Counted from the stretch's first letter, positions 27,036 to 38,278 are shown. The stretch is 64,000 bases of DNA from Mycobacterium ostraviense (GCF_002705925.1 NZ_NKRE01000001.1:626119-690118); one strand, 5' to 3'. Notes: generated from the sequence alone by a model not told the origin. A program made the numbers and translations.

Positions 27036-28811
27036 TTATCCCCGTCCCGTCTTGGCGGCACCCGCTTGAGCCCGGCGCTCGCGCGCGACCTGCTGCACCG
27101 CTCCCAGTCCGTTGTATGCCGGCTTGGCCAGCGTCGAAGACTTGGAGGCCAGGTACACCAGCGGCCAGGTGACCAGGAACACCACCACCAGGTCCAAGAT
27201 CGTGGTGAGGCCCAGGGTGAATGCGAATCCCTTCACCTGTCCGATCGCCAGGAAGTACAGCACGGCAGCGGCAAGGAAGGTGACCGCGTTGCCCGACACG
27301 ATCGTCTTGCGGGCCCGGGCCCAACCGCGCGGAACCGCCGATCGGAACGAACGGCCTTCGCGGATCTCGTCTTTGATGCGTTCGAAGAACACCACGAACG
27401 AGTCGGCGGTGGTACCGATACCGATGATCAGACCCGCGATACCCGCCAGGTCGAGCGTGTAGTTGATATAGCGGCCGAGCAGCACCAGGATCGCGAAAAC
27501 CATTGCACCCGAGGACACCAGCGACAGCGCCGTCAGCACGCCCAGCACCCGGTAGTACAGCAGCGAATAGACCAGCACCAACACCAGACCGATTCCGCCG
27601 GCGATCAGGCCCGCTCGCAGCGACGTCAAACCCAGTGTCGCCGAAACCGTTTGGGCCTCCGAGGATTCGAAGGACAGCGGCAGCGACCCGTATTTCAGGA
27701 CGTTGGCGAGCTGGCGCGCGGTTGCCGCGGTGAACGGCGGATCTCCCCCGCTGATCTGGGTCCGGCCGCCGGGTATCGGTTCGAGAATCTGCGGCGCGCT
27801 GACGACCTGCGAGTCCAGGGTGAAGGCGGTCTGTTTGCCCAGGTGGGCCGCGGTGTAGCGGGCCCACTCGTCGGCCGCCCCACTCTTGAATTGCAGATCG
27901 ACGACGTAGCCGACGCCTCGCTGGTCCATCCCGAAGCTGGCGTCTTGAATCTGGTCGCCGCTGATGATCGACGGCTCCAACAGATAAGCGGTCTTGTGGT
28001 CGGTCGAGCAGGTCACCAGCGGCAGCTTGGGGTCGTCATTGCCGGCCAGGATGTCCTCTTTGTCGCAGCGGGTGGCCTCGAATTGCAGGGCGACCATCTG
28101 GATGTAGGGGCTGGTGCTCTGCCGCCACTTCTTCTCCTGCGCGATGCGCTCGGCCAGGTCCTTGCGCGGATCCGGGGGTGCCGGCTGCTCACCGGGCGGC
28201 AGGTCGGCGGGCGGGGCCCCGCCGGCGGTCGGCGGAGCGGGGCTGCCGCTCGGACTGGGGGCGGGAGCCGGTGACGGCGGCGGCTCCTGTGGGTAGGGCC
28301 GCGGTTGCGCCGGGGCGCCCGATGGCGGCGCAGCCGGGGCACCCGATGGCGGCGCAGCCGGCGGCTGGGGCTGGCCGGGTTGCGGGGTTCCCGCCGGCGG
28401 CTGGGGCTTGGGCTCTTCCTGAGCGGGCTGCGCCGGCATCGAGTTGAGCACCGGGCGGATGTAGAGCCGGGCGGTCTGGCCGAGGTTGCGGGCCTCGTTG
28501 CCGTCGTTTCCGGGCACGGTGATGACCAGGTTGTCGCCGTCCACGACGACCTCGGAGCCCGACACGCCAAGACCATTGACCCGGGCGCTGATGATCTGCT
28601 GAGCCTGGTTCAACGCCTGTCGACTCGGCGCCGAGCCGTCGGGGGTACGCGCGGTCAACGTGACGCGGGTGCCGCCCTGTAGGTCGATGCCCAGTTTCGG
28701 GGCGGCCTTCTTGTCGCCGGTGAGGAACACCAGCAGGTAAACGCCGATGAGTAACACCAGGAACACGGACAGGTAGCGGGCAGGATGCACCGGCGCCGAA
28801 GACGATGCCAC
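27036..28811 (-). CDS. secD: Protein-export membrane protein SecD
   Basis: The 591-residue protein starts at GTG 28811 ([13 protein letters not shown]) with GGAGAC upstream. After the first helix come the D1 signature [16 protein letters not shown], and a long Pro/Ala/Gln-rich insertion near residues 120-210 typical of mycobacteria. The C-terminal five-helix bundle includes [18 protein letters not shown] and [19 protein letters not shown]. Operon yajC-secD-secF-lipoprotein-apt-relA, all on the minus strand. Confidence 0.97.
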   Translation of the reverse strand: MASSSAPVHPARYLSVFLVLLIGVYLLVFLTGDKKAAPKLGIDLQGGTRVTLTARTPDGSAPSRQALNQAQQIISARVNGLGVSGSEVVVDGDNLVITVPGNDGNEARNLGQTARLYIRPVLNSMPAQPAQEEPKPQPPAGTPQPGQPQPPAAPPSGAPAAPPSGAPAQPRPYPQEPPPSPAPAPSPSGSPAPPTAGGAPPADLPPGEQPAPPDPRKDLAERIAQEKKWRQSTSPYIQMVALQFEATRCDKEDILAGNDDPKLPLVTCSTDHKTAYLLEPSIISGDQIQDASFGMDQRGVGYVVDLQFKSGAADEWARYTAAHLGKQTAFTLDSQVVSAPQILEPIPGGRTQISGGDPPFTAATARQLANVLKYGSLPLSFESSEAQTVSATLGLTSLRAGLIAGGIGLVLVLVYSLLYYRVLGVLTALSLVSSGAMVFAILVLLGRYINYTLDLAGIAGLIIGIGTTADSFVVFFERIKDEIREGRSFRSAVPRGWARARKTIVSGNAVTFLAAAVLYFLAIGQVKGFAFTLGLTTILDLVVVFLVTWPLVYLASKSSTLAKPAYNGLGAVQQVARERRAQAGAAKTGRG

Positions 28812-28926
28812 GTTCCGTATGTCTCCTTGAAAGTCGGTTCTTACCCCCAACAGAGCCTACGTGGCGCTACGGGGCACGTCGCGCAACCGGGCTTGTCGGT
28901 CTGGTCGGCAGTCCGGCCGGGAATCC

Positions 28927-29304
28927 TCAGGACTCCTTGGTCGCTCGGCTCTCGTCGCCGGCCGGTACCTGCTCGTCGTCGTCCGGTTGGGCCGGTTCCT
29001 CGTCCAGGTCCTCGTCGGTGTCTTCGTCCAGGTCCTCGTCGGTGTCCGGCAGGATCCGGTCGCGGATTGCCAGCTTCATCCACGTGGTCACCACGCCAGG
29101 GGCAATCTCGAGGTCGACGGTGTCGTCGGTGATGCCCACGACGGTGGCTTCCAGCCCGGACGTGGTGTGCACCCGGTCCCCCGGCTCCAGCGACTCGTGC
29201 AGGTCGATGGTGGCTTGCATGGCGCGCCGCTGACGCCGCGACGCGAAATACATGAACCCGCCCATGATGAGCAGGAACGGCAGGAATAAGACCAAACTCT
29301 CCAT
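28927..29304 (-). CDS. yajC: YajC-type preprotein translocase subunit
   Basis: The 125-residue protein starts ATG 29304. One N-terminal membrane helix (SLVLFLPFLLIMGGFMYFAS) is followed by the conserved RRQRRAMQ and LEPGDRVHTTSGLEATVV. An acidic low-complexity tail follows, with near-perfect repeats of DEDLDE encoded by tandem DNA repeats around 28990-29045. It belongs to the SecDF-YajC complex. The acidic tail length probably varies between strains. 115 bp separate it from secD. Confidence 0.93.
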   Translation of the reverse strand: MESLVLFLPFLLIMGGFMYFASRRQRRAMQATIDLHESLEPGDRVHTTSGLEATVVGITDDTVDLEIAPGVVTTWMKLAIRDRILPDTDEDLDEDTDEDLDEEPAQPDDDEQVPAGDESRATKES

Positions 29305-29510
29305 CAACACGCCTGTCTTTCGTATCCGGTATCCCTCGACATTTCGAGGGCGGCGCCGAACTCGACTCGGAAGCTCGCGCGCCTCGTAACCGTCCAGTCT
29401 GCCATTCCCGCAGGTCGCGAACGGACCGGGCTGGCAGGGCCGCACCGCCGCGGCAAACCGATAGGCTTTACCCGCGACGTGACCGCCGCGCCGCGGGGAG
29501 AGGAGGATGC

Positions 29511-30860
29511 GTGGCCAGCCTCGAGCAGACACGCCACCTGGTCACCGAAATCCCGGGTCCCGCATCGCTGGAACTGAACAGACGGCGGGTCGCGGCGGTG
29601 TCCAGTGGCGTAGGGGTCATGCTGCCGGTGTTCGTCGTCCGCGCCGGCGGGGGAATCCTCGAGGACGCCGACGGCAACCGGCTCATCGACCTGGGTTCCG
29701 GGATCGCGGTCACCACGATCGGCAATTCCGCTCCCCAGGTCGTGGACGCGGTGCGCGAGCAGGTGGCCGAGTTCACCCACACCTGCTTCATGGTGACGCC
29801 TTACGAGCAGTACGTGGCGGTCGCCGAACAACTCAACCGGATCACCCCGGGCTCCGGCGAGAAGCGCTCGGCGTTGTTCAACTCCGGCGCCGAGGGAGTC
29901 GAGAACGCCATCAAGATCGCCCGCGCCTACACCCGCAAGCCCGCGGTGGTCGCGTTCGACCATGCGTATCACGGCCGCACCAACATGACGATGGCGCTAA
30001 CCGCCAAGTCCATGCCCTACAAGAGCGGCTTCGGCCCGTTCGCTCCGGAGATCTACCGGGCACCGCTGTCCTACCCCTACCGCGACGGGCTGCTCGACAA
30101 GGAGCTGGCCACCGACGGTGAACTGGCCGCCGCCCGGACGATCAGCGTCATCGACAAGCAGGTGGGCGCCAGCAACTTGGCCGCCGTCATCATCGAGCCC
30201 ATCCAGGGCGAGGGCGGTTTCATCGTTCCCGCCGACGGGTTCCTGCCCGCGTTGCTGGACTGGTGCCGCGCCAACGACGTGGTCTTCGTCGCCGACGAGG
30301 TGCAAACCGGCTTTGCCCGCACCGGCGCGATGTTCGCCTGCGAGCACGAGGGCCCCGACGGCCTGGAGCCGGACCTGATCGTCACCGCCAAGGGTATCGC
30401 CGACGGCCTGCCGCTGTCCGCGGTGACCGGTCGGGCCGAGATCATGGATGCACCGCACGCCAGCGGTGTGGGCGGCACGTTCGGCGGCAACCCGGTCGCG
30501 TGTGCGGCCGCGCTGGCCACCATCGAAACCATTGAACGCGACGGCCTGGTCGAGCGGGCCCGGCAGATCGAGCAGCTGATCATGGACCGGTTGTTGCGGC
30601 TGCAGGCGGCCGACGACCGGGTCGGCGACGTGCGCGGCCGCGGCGCCATGATCGCCGTCGAACTGGTGAAGTCCGGAACCGCCGAGCCCGACGCGGAGCT
30701 GACCGAGAAACTGGCCGCCGCAGCCCACCGCGCCGGGGTGATCGTGTTGACCTGCGGCATGTTCGGCAACATCATCCGGCTGCTGCCGCCGCTGACCATC
30801 ACCGATGAGCTACTGGCCGAAGGCCTCGACATCATGTGCGGGATCCTGGGCGACCTCTGA
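29511..30860 (+). CDS. gabT: 4-aminobutyrate aminotransferase
   Basis: The 449-residue class III aminotransferase starts GTG 29511. Key sites are the PLP phosphate loop NSGAEGVENAIKIAR, the cofactor Asp in VVFVADEVQTGFART, and the Schiff-base lysine in IVTAKGIADGLPLS. VGGTFGGNPVACAAAL follows. It transfers the amino group of GABA to 2-oxoglutarate. Divergent from yajC with about 200 bp between starts. Its last 50 bp overlap the end of a decayed hydrolase gene on the other strand. Confidence 0.95.
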   Translation: MASLEQTRHLVTEIPGPASLELNRRRVAAVSSGVGVMLPVFVVRAGGGILEDADGNRLIDLGSGIAVTTIGNSAPQVVDAVREQVAEFTHTCFMVTPYEQYVAVAEQLNRITPGSGEKRSALFNSGAEGVENAIKIARAYTRKPAVVAFDHAYHGRTNMTMALTAKSMPYKSGFGPFAPEIYRAPLSYPYRDGLLDKELATDGELAAARTISVIDKQVGASNLAAVIIEPIQGEGGFIVPADGFLPALLDWCRANDVVFVADEVQTGFARTGAMFACEHEGPDGLEPDLIVTAKGIADGLPLSAVTGRAEIMDAPHASGVGGTFGGNPVACAAALATIETIERDGLVERARQIEQLIMDRLLRLQAADDRVGDVRGRGAMIAVELVKSGTAEPDAELTEKLAAAAHRAGVIVLTCGMFGNIIRLLPPLTITDELLAEGLDIMCGILGDL

Positions 30861-31600
30861 CCAGAAGCCGAGCAGGGTTCGCGCGATCAGCTCGGCGTCC
30901 AGCAGCAGCGGCGCCACCCTCGCGCTGCCGGACGGCACGCCGGCGCGGGCGTTGGGCATGGTGGCGCAGGCAGCCTCGGTCTGCTGCAGCGGCCAGCCTT
31001 CGTCGTCGTCGCGGGCGGCCAGCATCAGGGTGGGCGCGGCGACCCGCGGCAGATAGTCGCTCAGGTCGGGCCGCTTCAGCATCATCGAGCGCATCGCGTG
31101 CAACATGCCGGAGCGGTCGGCGCGACGGAATGCATCGATAACCTCCTGAGCCCCAGCAGAGCATCGGAAAGCGCCCCGCACAGAAACCGCGTCGGCCCCG
31201 ACTACCGATACAGCGCCACCAACGGCCAGGCCTTGGTCCAGCGGAACCGGGCGCTCAGCGCCGGCACCGGGGTGCCGATGGTGGTCAAGGTGCGAATCCG
31301 CCGCGGTTGGGTGGCGGCCAGCAGGATGCCGACGTGTCCGCCCCACGCGTTGCCGACCCAGTCGACCGGTTCGGCGATGGCGAGCCCGTCGAGGACCTCG
31401 CCCGCGGCGCTGGTGCATTCGTCGAACGTGAAGTCGCGGCGCAGCGGTTCGCTGCGTCCGTGCGACGGCCCGTGGACGGTGACCACGGCGCGGTGCGGCG
31501 CCAGCATGTCCAGAGCGTCCGTCAGCGGCGTCCATGATCGGGAATCCAGGAGCCGAAACTTCGGCAACCGTAGAATCCTCCTCGGGTATGGCGGCGTCAA
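30810..31600 (-). pseudogene. Alpha/beta hydrolase, inactivated by nonsense and frameshift
   Basis: Upstream part: WTPLTDALDMLAPHRAVVTV, GPSHGRSEPL and the nucleophile region VDWVGNAWGGHVG, where the expected G-x-S-x-G reads G-N-A-W-G so the catalytic Ser is Ala. The frame hits a TAG at 31202-31204, continues as SGPTRFLCGALSDALLG, then shifts near 31145 to AQEVIDAFRRADRSGMLHA and the C-terminal TLMLAARDDDEGWP. The N-terminal oxyanion strand is missing or degenerate. Start overlaps the divergent MarR gene and the end overlaps gabT. Not present between gabT and fadD9 in M. tuberculosis as far as I recall. Confidence 0.8.
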
Positions 31601-32052
31601 CGGAATTGCCTGCGGACCGGCAGGCAGTGGGTCAGTTGTTGGTGCGATTGACCCGGCAATTTCGCCGCGAGCTGGCCCGACCCCGCGCGGCGCGCGGCTA
31701 CGGCGATGTGCGTGATCCGCACCTGCAGATCTTCGGCAATATCGGCACCGGCGGTGTCCGGCTCACCGAACTGGCCGCCCGCGCACAGCTCAGTCTCGCG
31801 GCGACCTCGGAGCTGGTGAACGATCTGTGCGCGTTGGGATACCTTTCCAGGCGGGCCGATCCGGGCGACGGGCGGGCCAGGCTGATCGACCTCACCGACC
31901 GCGGACAGCGGTTGCTTGCCGACGCGGGTGAGCGGGTCGCCGACATCGAGGCGCGATGGTCAGAGCTGGTCGGCAGCGGCGACTTCGCGCACATGTGTGA
32001 CACCATGCAACGACTGCTCGACAGTCTCGATCCCGACGAAGCGCGCCGGTAA
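31588..32052 (+). CDS. MarR-family transcriptional regulator, likely regulator of fadD9
   Basis: The 154-residue protein starts ATG 31588. The winged helix is visible as VRLTELAARAQLSLAATSELVNDLCALGYLSRRADPGDGRARLIDLTDRG, with the basic wing DPGDGRA characteristic of MarR. N- and C-terminal helices form the dimer interface. It lies between a dead hydrolase and fadD9 and 60 bp before a GTTAG/CTAAC dyad, so autoregulation and control of fadD9 are likely. Ligand is unknown. Confidence 0.9.
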   Translation: MAASTELPADRQAVGQLLVRLTRQFRRELARPRAARGYGDVRDPHLQIFGNIGTGGVRLTELAARAQLSLAATSELVNDLCALGYLSRRADPGDGRARLIDLTDRGQRLLADAGERVADIEARWSELVGSGDFAHMCDTMQRLLDSLDPDEARR

Positions 32053-32112
32053 CATCGCCTACCGACGTGCGCCATCTCACATTGCGGGCGGACGCTGACC
32101 GTTGTGGAATAC

Positions 32113-32129
32113 CGTTAGTTTCGCTAACG
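32113..32129. promoter_or_regulatory. MarR-type dyad CGTTAG-TTTCG-CTAACG upstream of fadD9
   Basis: A perfect 6-bp dyad with a 5-bp centre lies 66 bp before the fadD9 ATG and 61 bp after the MarR stop. Size and spacing fit a MarR dimer operator. It may overlap the fadD9 promoter and repress it. Confidence 0.55.
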
Positions 32130-32194
32130 TTCTAGTGGCTCAGCGCAGCGTGGCGCGAACAATCTTTTCGCCTCAGTGACCGCAAGGAACTGTC

Positions 32195-35100
32195 ATGTCG
32201 ACTACTGCTCGTGACGAGCGCCTCGAACGCCGCATCGACACCCTGATCCACGACGACGCACAGTTCGCCGCCGCCAAGCCGGACCCGGCAATCGCCGCCG
32301 CCCTGGAAAGGCCCGGCCTGAGCCTGCCGGAGATCATCCAGACCGCGCTGCAGGGCTACGCCGACCGGCCGGCGCTCGGACAGCGCGCCGTCGAGTGCCT
32401 CACCGACGCCCAGACCGGCCGCACCTCGCTGCGGCTGCTCCTCCGCTTCGAGACCATCACCTACCGTCAGCTCGGCAACCGGGTCGATGCGCTGGCGCGC
32501 GCCCTGACCCATGACTCGGTGCACCCCGGCGACCGGGTCTGCGTGCTGGGCTTCAACAGCCTCGACTACACCACCATCGACATGGCGCTGGCGATGATCG
32601 GGGCGGTGTCGGTGCCGCTGCAGACCAGTGCGGCGGTCACCCAGCTGCAGCCGATCGTGGCCGAGACCGAGCCCACCGTGATGGCGGCAAGTGTCAATCA
32701 GCTGTCGGATGCGGTGGGGGTGCTGTTGAGCGGCCATCTTCCGGCCAAGCTGGTGGTCTTCGACTACCACCCCGAGGTGGACGACCAGCGCGAGGCGCTC
32801 GACTCGGCCCGGGAGCAGCTGGCGGACACGGCGGTGGTGGTCCAGACCCTGCAGGATGTCCTGGACCGCGGCGCAACGCTGCCTGCGGGGTCGGTTGTCC
32901 AGCCGCTCGCGGCGCCGGGCGTCGACGATTCGCTGGCGCTGCTGATCTACACCTCCGGCAGCACCGGCGCACCCAAAGGTGCCATGTATCGACAGAGCAA
33001 CGTCGGCAAGATGTGGCGTCGGTCGAGCAAAAACTGGTTCGGGCCCACCGCGGCGTCGATCACCCTCAACTTCATGCCGATGAGCCACATCATGGGACGC
33101 GGAATCCTCTACGGAACCTTGGGCAACGGCGGGACCGCGTACTTCGCGGCCAGGAGTGACCTCTCGACGCTGCTGGAGGACCTCCGGTTGGTGCGGCCCA
33201 CCGAGCTGAATTTCGTGCCGCGGATCTGGGAGACCTTGTACGGCGAATACCAGCGCGCGGTCGACCAGCGCGCGGTTGATCTCGGTGACCCTGCCGCCCG
33301 CGAAGCCGTCGAAGCCCAGATCATGGCCGAGCAGCGCTACGACCTGCTGGGTGGGCGCTACATCTTCGCGATGACCGGCTCGGCACCCATCTCCCCGGAG
33401 TTGCGGACCTGGGTGGAAGCGCTGCTGGAGATCCCGCTGCTCGACGGTTACGGCTCCACCGAGGCCGGAATGGTCTTGTTCGACGGCGAGGTTCAGCGCC
33501 CGCCGGTGATCGACTACAAGCTGGTCGACGTTCCCGATCTGGGCTACTTCAGCACCGACCAGCCGTATCCCCGGGGCGAGTTGCTGCTCAAGACCGAGAA
33601 CATGTTCCCTGGCTATTACAAGCGGCCGGAGGTTACCGCCGGCGTATTCGACGCGGATGGCTACTACCGGACCGGAGACGTCGTGGCCGAGGTCGCTCCG
33701 GACCGACTGGTGTACGTGGACCGCCGCAACAACGTGTTGAAGCTCGCCCAGGGCGAGTTCGTGACCGTCGCCAAGCTGGAGGCGGCGTTCGGCACCAGTC
33801 CCCTGGTGCGGCAGATCTACGTCTACGGCAACAGCGCGCATCCCTACCTGTTGGCCGTCGTGGTCCCCACCGAAGAAGCGTTGGCGGGCTTGGCGGGCAC
33901 TGACATAGCGGCCTTGAAGCCACTGATCGCCGACTCGCTGCAGACCGTGGCAAAAGAGGCAGGCCTGCAGTCCTATGAGGTGCCGCGCGACTTCATCATC
34001 GAGACAACACCATTCACGCTGGAGAACGGTCTGCTCACCGGTATCCGCAAGCTGGCGTGGCCGAAGCTGAAGCAGCACTACGGCGAGCGGCTGGAACAGC
34101 TTTACACCGAGCTGGCCGCGAGCCAGGCCACCGAGTTGAGCGAGCTGCGGCGCAGCGGGGCCGACGCGCCGGTACTGGAAACGGTGAGCCGGGCGGCGGG
34201 CGCGCTGCTGGGCGCGGCGAGCACCGACCTGTCGCCCGACGCGCACTTCACCGAGCTGGGTGGAGACTCGTTGTCCGCGTTGACATTCGGCAACCTGCTG
34301 CGCGAGATCTTCGACGTCGACGTGCCGGTGGGTGTGATCGTCAGCCCCGCCAGCGACCTGGCGGCGATCGCCGACTACATCGAGGGCGAGCGGCAGGGCA
34401 GCAAGCGGCCCACGTTCGCCGTGATCCACGGCCGGGACACGCTAGAGGTGCACGCGAGTGACCTCACCCTGGACAAGTTAATCGACGCATCCACCCTGGC
34501 GGCCGCGCCGGCGCTGCCGCGCCCGAGCGCCGAGGTGCGCACCGTCCTGTTGACCGGAGCGACCGGCTTTTTGGGCCGCTACCTGGCGCTGGACTGGCTG
34601 GAGCGCATGGACCTGGTCGACGGCAAGGTGATCGCCCTGGTGCGGGCGAAGTCGGATGAGGATGCCCGGGCACGCCTGGACAAGACGTTCGACAGCGGAG
34701 ACCCCGAGCTGCTGGCGCACTACCGGCGGCTGGCAGCCGACCACTTGGAGGTCGTCGCCGCCGACAAGGGCGAGGCCAACCTCGGGCTGGACCCGGCGAC
34801 CTGGCAGCGGCTGGCCGACACCGTCGACCTGATCGTCGACCCGGCCGCTCTGGTCAACCACGTGCTGCCCTACAGCGAGCTATTCGGGCCCAACGCGCTG
34901 GGCACCGCCGAACTGATCCGGTTGGCGCTCACCACGAAGATCAAGCCCTACACCTACGTGTCGACCATCGGGGTGGGCGATCAGATCGAGCCGGGCACGT
35001 TCACCGAGGACGCCGACATCCGCCGAATCAGCGCGACCCGCCAGATCAACGACAGCTACGCCAACGGCTACGGCAACAGCAAGTGGGCCGGCGAGGTGCT

Positions 35101-35740
35101 ACTACGCGAGGCCCACGATCTGTGCAGGCTGCCGGTCGCGGTGTTCCGCTGCGACATGATCCTGGCCGACACCACGTGGGCGGGTCAGCTCAACGTGCCG
35201 GACATGTTCACCCGGATGATGCTGAGCCTGGTGGCCACCGGCATTGCACCCGGTTCGTTCTACGAGCTGGACGCTGACGGCAACCGGCAGCGTGCCCACT
35301 ACGACGGCTTGCCGGTGGAGTTCATCGCCGAGGCCATCGCGACGCTGGGCGCCCGGGGCGGGGAGGGTTTCCAGACCTACCACGTGATGAACCCGTACGA
35401 CGACGGCATCGGGATGGACCAGTTCGTCGCCTGGCTCGTCTCCCCGACTAATGGGGCCGGATGTGCCATCCACCGCATCGACGACTACGGCGACTGGCTG
35501 CGGCGATTCGAGACCGCGTTGCGCGGCCTGCCCGAAAAGCAGCGTCAGGCTTCGCTACTGCCGTTGCTGCACAACTACCAGAAGCCGGCGCCGCCGCTGC
35601 ATGGGTCGATGGCGCCGACCGACCGGTTCCGGGCGGCCGTGCAGGACGCGAAAGTGGGTCCGGACAAGGATATTCCGCACATCTCGCCGCAGATCATCGC
35701 GAAGTACCTCAGTGATCTGCGCTTGCTCGGACTGCTCTGA
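32195..35740 (+). CDS. fadD9: Carboxylic acid reductase (CAR), adenylation-PCP-reductase
   Basis: The 1181-residue enzyme has three domains. The adenylation domain spans about 1-640, with [20 protein letters not shown] and the [11 protein letters not shown] motif. A carrier domain lies near 650-730, with phosphopantetheine Ser in [13 protein letters not shown] short-chain-reductase thioester reductase domain begins near 780 ([19 protein letters not shown]), with YGNSKWAGE giving the Tyr/Lys pair. It activates carboxylic acids with ATP and reduces the carrier thioester to an aldehyde with NADPH. It needs a phosphopantetheinyl transferase from elsewhere. ATG 32195 follows AAGGAACTGTC. Matches M. 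tuberculosis FadD9 in order and length. Confidence 0.96.
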   Translation: MSTTARDERLERRIDTLIHDDAQFAAAKPDPAIAAALERPGLSLPEIIQTALQGYADRPALGQRAVECLTDAQTGRTSLRLLLRFETITYRQLGNRVDALARALTHDSVHPGDRVCVLGFNSLDYTTIDMALAMIGAVSVPLQTSAAVTQLQPIVAETEPTVMAASVNQLSDAVGVLLSGHLPAKLVVFDYHPEVDDQREALDSAREQLADTAVVVQTLQDVLDRGATLPAGSVVQPLAAPGVDDSLALLIYTSGSTGAPKGAMYRQSNVGKMWRRSSKNWFGPTAASITLNFMPMSHIMGRGILYGTLGNGGTAYFAARSDLSTLLEDLRLVRPTELNFVPRIWETLYGEYQRAVDQRAVDLGDPAAREAVEAQIMAEQRYDLLGGRYIFAMTGSAPISPELRTWVEALLEIPLLDGYGSTEAGMVLFDGEVQRPPVIDYKLVDVPDLGYFSTDQPYPRGELLLKTENMFPGYYKRPEVTAGVFDADGYYRTGDVVAEVAPDRLVYVDRRNNVLKLAQGEFVTVAKLEAAFGTSPLVRQIYVYGNSAHPYLLAVVVPTEEALAGLAGTDIAALKPLIADSLQTVAKEAGLQSYEVPRDFIIETTPFTLENGLLTGIRKLAWPKLKQHYGERLEQLYTELAASQATELSELRRSGADAPVLETVSRAAGALLGAASTDLSPDAHFTELGGDSLSALTFGNLLREIFDVDVPVGVIVSPASDLAAIADYIEGERQGSKRPTFAVIHGRDTLEVHASDLTLDKLIDASTLAAAPALPRPSAEVRTVLLTGATGFLGRYLALDWLERMDLVDGKVIALVRAKSDEDARARLDKTFDSGDPELLAHYRRLAADHLEVVAADKGEANLGLDPATWQRLADTVDLIVDPAALVNHVLPYSELFGPNALGTAELIRLALTTKIKPYTYVSTIGVGDQIEPGTFTEDADIRRISATRQINDSYANGYGNSKWAGEVLLREAHDLCRLPVAVFRCDMILADTTWAGQLNVPDMFTRMMLSLVATGIAPGSFYELDADGNRQRAHYDGLPVEFIAEAIATLGARGGEGFQTYHVMNPYDDGIGMDQFVAWLVSPTNGAGCAIHRIDDYGDWLRRFETALRGLPEKQRQASLLPLLHNYQKPAPPLHGSMAPTDRFRAAVQDAKVGPDKDIPHISPQIIAKYLSDLRLLGLL

Positions 35741-35759
35741 CGCTGGCTTACACGCTGGC

Positions 35760-36440
35760 CTAAACACTGGCACGGTGTCGGCGCAGGAACCGGCTGCGGT
35801 GCCCGGTGCTTGCGGCTTCACTGCTCGCCGCCGGCATGTTTTGTGCCCGCGGCATGGTGAGGGCATCGGAATACGTGGCGTCCGAATACGGTTCCGGCGA
35901 CGCCCCGGCCGCGGGTACGTCGGCCGCAGCGACCGGTTGTTCAGCCGGCGCCATGACCTGCACCGGCCGGACATCACGGGCCAGCCGCACCGCCAGGCGA
36001 GACAGGACCGCGCCGGCCAGGAAGACGATCATCACCCCCAGGCCGGAGAAGTAAGCGAGCTCCAACACGGCGCGCTTGCGATCCGTCACGGCAACCGGAT
36101 CACCCACCGAGCCGATCCGCAACAGCGGGGCGAACTGGGTGCCGACCACGAACCATGCACCGGCGAGAGCGGCCAGCCAGCCGCCGAGCATCGCGATGGC
36201 GCGATTGCCGGAAATGATCAGCAGCAGACCCCCGACCGCCGCGGCGACACCCGGCAACACCTCAAGCCAGCCCCGCGCGGCGGTCCACGCCTGACCCGGC
36301 GTGTAGGCGAAATCGAATCTGGGACCGATGAACGGAATCAGCGCACCCCAGGCGCCCAGAATCACTAGGAGCAATCCGGTCACCACGCCGCGGGAGCGCG
36401 GCATCCGCAGCGTCGCGGGGCGGTCTTCTGTGTGCTTCAT
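35760..36440 (-). CDS. Four-helix membrane protein of unknown function
   Basis: The 226-residue protein starts ATG 36440 with a good GGAGG site 6 nt upstream. Four hydrophobic segments are visible: GVVTGLLLVILGAWGALIPF, LPGVAAAVGGLLLIISG, AMLGGWLAALAGAWFVVG and FSGLGVMIVFLAGAVLSRL. The C-terminal third is Ala/Pro/Ser-rich and ends in a basic segment. I do not recognise a family. It is convergent with fadD9 (stops 20 bp apart) and divergent from PE_PGRS. Confidence 0.75.
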   Translation of the reverse strand: MKHTEDRPATLRMPRSRGVVTGLLLVILGAWGALIPFIGPRFDFAYTPGQAWTAARGWLEVLPGVAAAVGGLLLIISGNRAIAMLGGWLAALAGAWFVVGTQFAPLLRIGSVGDPVAVTDRKRAVLELAYFSGLGVMIVFLAGAVLSRLAVRLARDVRPVQVMAPAEQPVAAADVPAAGASPEPYSDATYSDALTMPRAQNMPAASSEAASTGHRSRFLRRHRASV

Positions 36441-36623
36441 GGCAGCCTCCTCGTTAGGTACCGGCTTGGGTACCCCGACGCTCTGGCGATGTAACGCCCG
36501 GGCGCGCGATGACCGCTCGATCTGTAGAAACCGCTGACAACAGTTGCCAAAGTGTCGACAATTACCTCCGGCATTGCTTACAGCTGTGGCGTATGTCACG
36601 TAACCGGGTTCGGAAGGGGTTCG

Positions 36624-38270
36624 ATGTCGTTTGTGTTCGCAGTTCCGGAGTTTCTGACAACGGCGGCGCAGGATGCGGCCAACATCGGTTCGTCGCTCGG
36701 TGCGGCAAACGCCGCGGCAGCGTCGTCCACAACCGGAGTGCTAGCTGCCGGTGCCGATGAGGTGTCGCAGGCGATTACGGCGCTGTTCAACGGCTACGCC
36801 ACGCAGTATCAGTCGGTGAGCGCCCAGGCCGCGCAGCTTCATCAGAGTTTTGTCCAAACGTTGAATGCGGCCAGTGGAGCATATGCGGGCGCCGAGGCGG
36901 CCAATGTCACGCCGCTGCAGACGTTGGAGCAGAGCCTGTTGGGCGCCATCAACGCGCCTGCCCAGACGTTGTTCGGGCGGCCGTTCATAGGCAATGGCGC
37001 GGACGGGACGGCGACGAGTCCCAACGGGGGTGCCGGTGGCATTTTGTACGGCAATGGTGGCAACGGTTTTTCCCAGACGACGGCCGGGCAGCCCGGCGGT
37101 GCGGGGGGTTCTGCGGGCCTGATCGGCAACGGCGGCAGCGGTGGGGCCGGCGGAGCCGGTGCCGCCGGTGGGGCCGGCGGCACCGGCGGTTGGCTGATCG
37201 GCAACGGCGGCGCCGGCGGCGCCGGCGGCGCGACCGCCACTGTTGGCGGGACGGGTGGTGCCGGCGGGGCTGGCGGAAATGCGCCGTTGTTGGGCTGGGG
37301 CGGCCACGGCGGCGCCGGCGGGGCCGCTCCCTCGGGTACCGGCGGAGTCGGCGGAGCCGGCGGCGCCGCCGGCTCACTCGTGTCCCTCGGCACTGCCGGC
37401 GGTGACGGCGGCGCCGGCGGCACAGGATTGACCGGCGGCAACGGCGGAAGCGGCGGCCAGGGACAGGGTCTGCTGTTCGGTATCGGCGGTGACGGTGGCG
37501 CCGGGGGCACTGCCGCCGGCGCCACCGGTGTCGGCGGCGACGGCGGTGCCGGCGGCGTCGGTGGGGGTCGTCTGTTCGGCCTTGGCGGCAACGGTGGCGC
37601 CGGGGGCGCCGCCACCGGCGCCACCGGTGTCGGTGGTGACGGTGGCGCCGGCGGCGCCGGCGGCGCCGTCTTCGGCTACGGGCAAGGCGGTGGCGGCGGC
37701 CTCGGTGGCTACGGCATCTCGAAGGGCGGTGCCGGCGGCGCGGGCGGCGTGGCGGGCACACTCGCCGGCGTCAGCGTCGGCGGTTTCGGTGGCCTCGGCG
37801 GTGCCGGCAACGCCGGTGGCGCCGGCGGCCAGGGCGGCGAGGCGGCCGCGCTCGTCGGTGCGGGCATCGGCGGCGGCGGCGGCCAGGGTGGGTTCGGGGT
37901 GATTACCGGCGGCGCCGGCGGCCAGGCCGGCCAGGGCGTGGCGTTCACCGGCCTAGGCGTCGGCGGTGTCGGCGGATTTGGCGGCGACAGTGTCACGGGC
38001 ACCGGCGGCAATGGCGGTGCCGGGGGCGACGCCGGCGGCTTCCTCGCCATCAACTTCGCTGGCAACGGCGGCAACGCCGGCCAGGGCACAGGCGGTCCTG
38101 CCAACGGCGGCAACGGCGGCAGCGTCGGCCTCGTCAACAACGGCGCCTTCACGCCGACGCTGTACGGCTTCGGCGGTAACGGCGGCAACGGCGTCAACGG
38201 TGGCACTGGCGGCACCGGCGGCACCGGCGGCATCCTTGGTGGCGCCAACGGAACCAACGGATCGCCCTAG
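36624..38270 (+). CDS. PE_PGRS family protein
   Basis: The 548-residue protein starts ATG 36624 after GGAAGGGG. The N-terminal PE domain (about residues 1-95) begins [23 protein letters not shown] and carries the Pro-Glu and later YATQYQ helix pair. The linker [11 protein letters not shown] follows, then a long Gly/Ala-rich region of GGAGG and GNGG repeats to the C-terminus. This is a type VII (ESX-5) secreted cell-surface protein, position of PE_PGRS44. DNA in the repeat region is extremely GC-rich and prone to length change. The antisense open frames here are shadows of the repeats. Confidence 0.96.
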   Translation: MSFVFAVPEFLTTAAQDAANIGSSLGAANAAAASSTTGVLAAGADEVSQAITALFNGYATQYQSVSAQAAQLHQSFVQTLNAASGAYAGAEAANVTPLQTLEQSLLGAINAPAQTLFGRPFIGNGADGTATSPNGGAGGILYGNGGNGFSQTTAGQPGGAGGSAGLIGNGGSGGAGGAGAAGGAGGTGGWLIGNGGAGGAGGATATVGGTGGAGGAGGNAPLLGWGGHGGAGGAAPSGTGGVGGAGGAAGSLVSLGTAGGDGGAGGTGLTGGNGGSGGQGQGLLFGIGGDGGAGGTAAGATGVGGDGGAGGVGGGRLFGLGGNGGAGGAATGATGVGGDGGAGGAGGAVFGYGQGGGGGLGGYGISKGGAGGAGGVAGTLAGVSVGGFGGLGGAGNAGGAGGQGGEAAALVGAGIGGGGGQGGFGVITGGAGGQAGQGVAFTGLGVGGVGGFGGDSVTGTGGNGGAGGDAGGFLAINFAGNGGNAGQGTGGPANGGNGGSVGLVNNGAFTPTLYGFGGNGGNGVNGGTGGTGGTGGILGGANGTNGSP

Positions 38271-38278
38271 CGATTCGC

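Noticed and set aside
32132..34429. Long open frame (765 codons) antisense to fadD9
   Set aside because: It mirrors the codon pattern of fadD9, has no domain motif and is Arg/Gln/His-rich; it is a GC-driven shadow.
36842..38257. Proline-rich open frames on the minus strand of the PE_PGRS gene
   Set aside because: They are the antisense reading of GGAGG repeats, which always gives PPAPP-type frames.
36990..38270. Repeats in the PGRS region as a possible CRISPR array
   Set aside because: The units are coding Gly/Ala triplet repeats without constant spacers; no cas genes are near.
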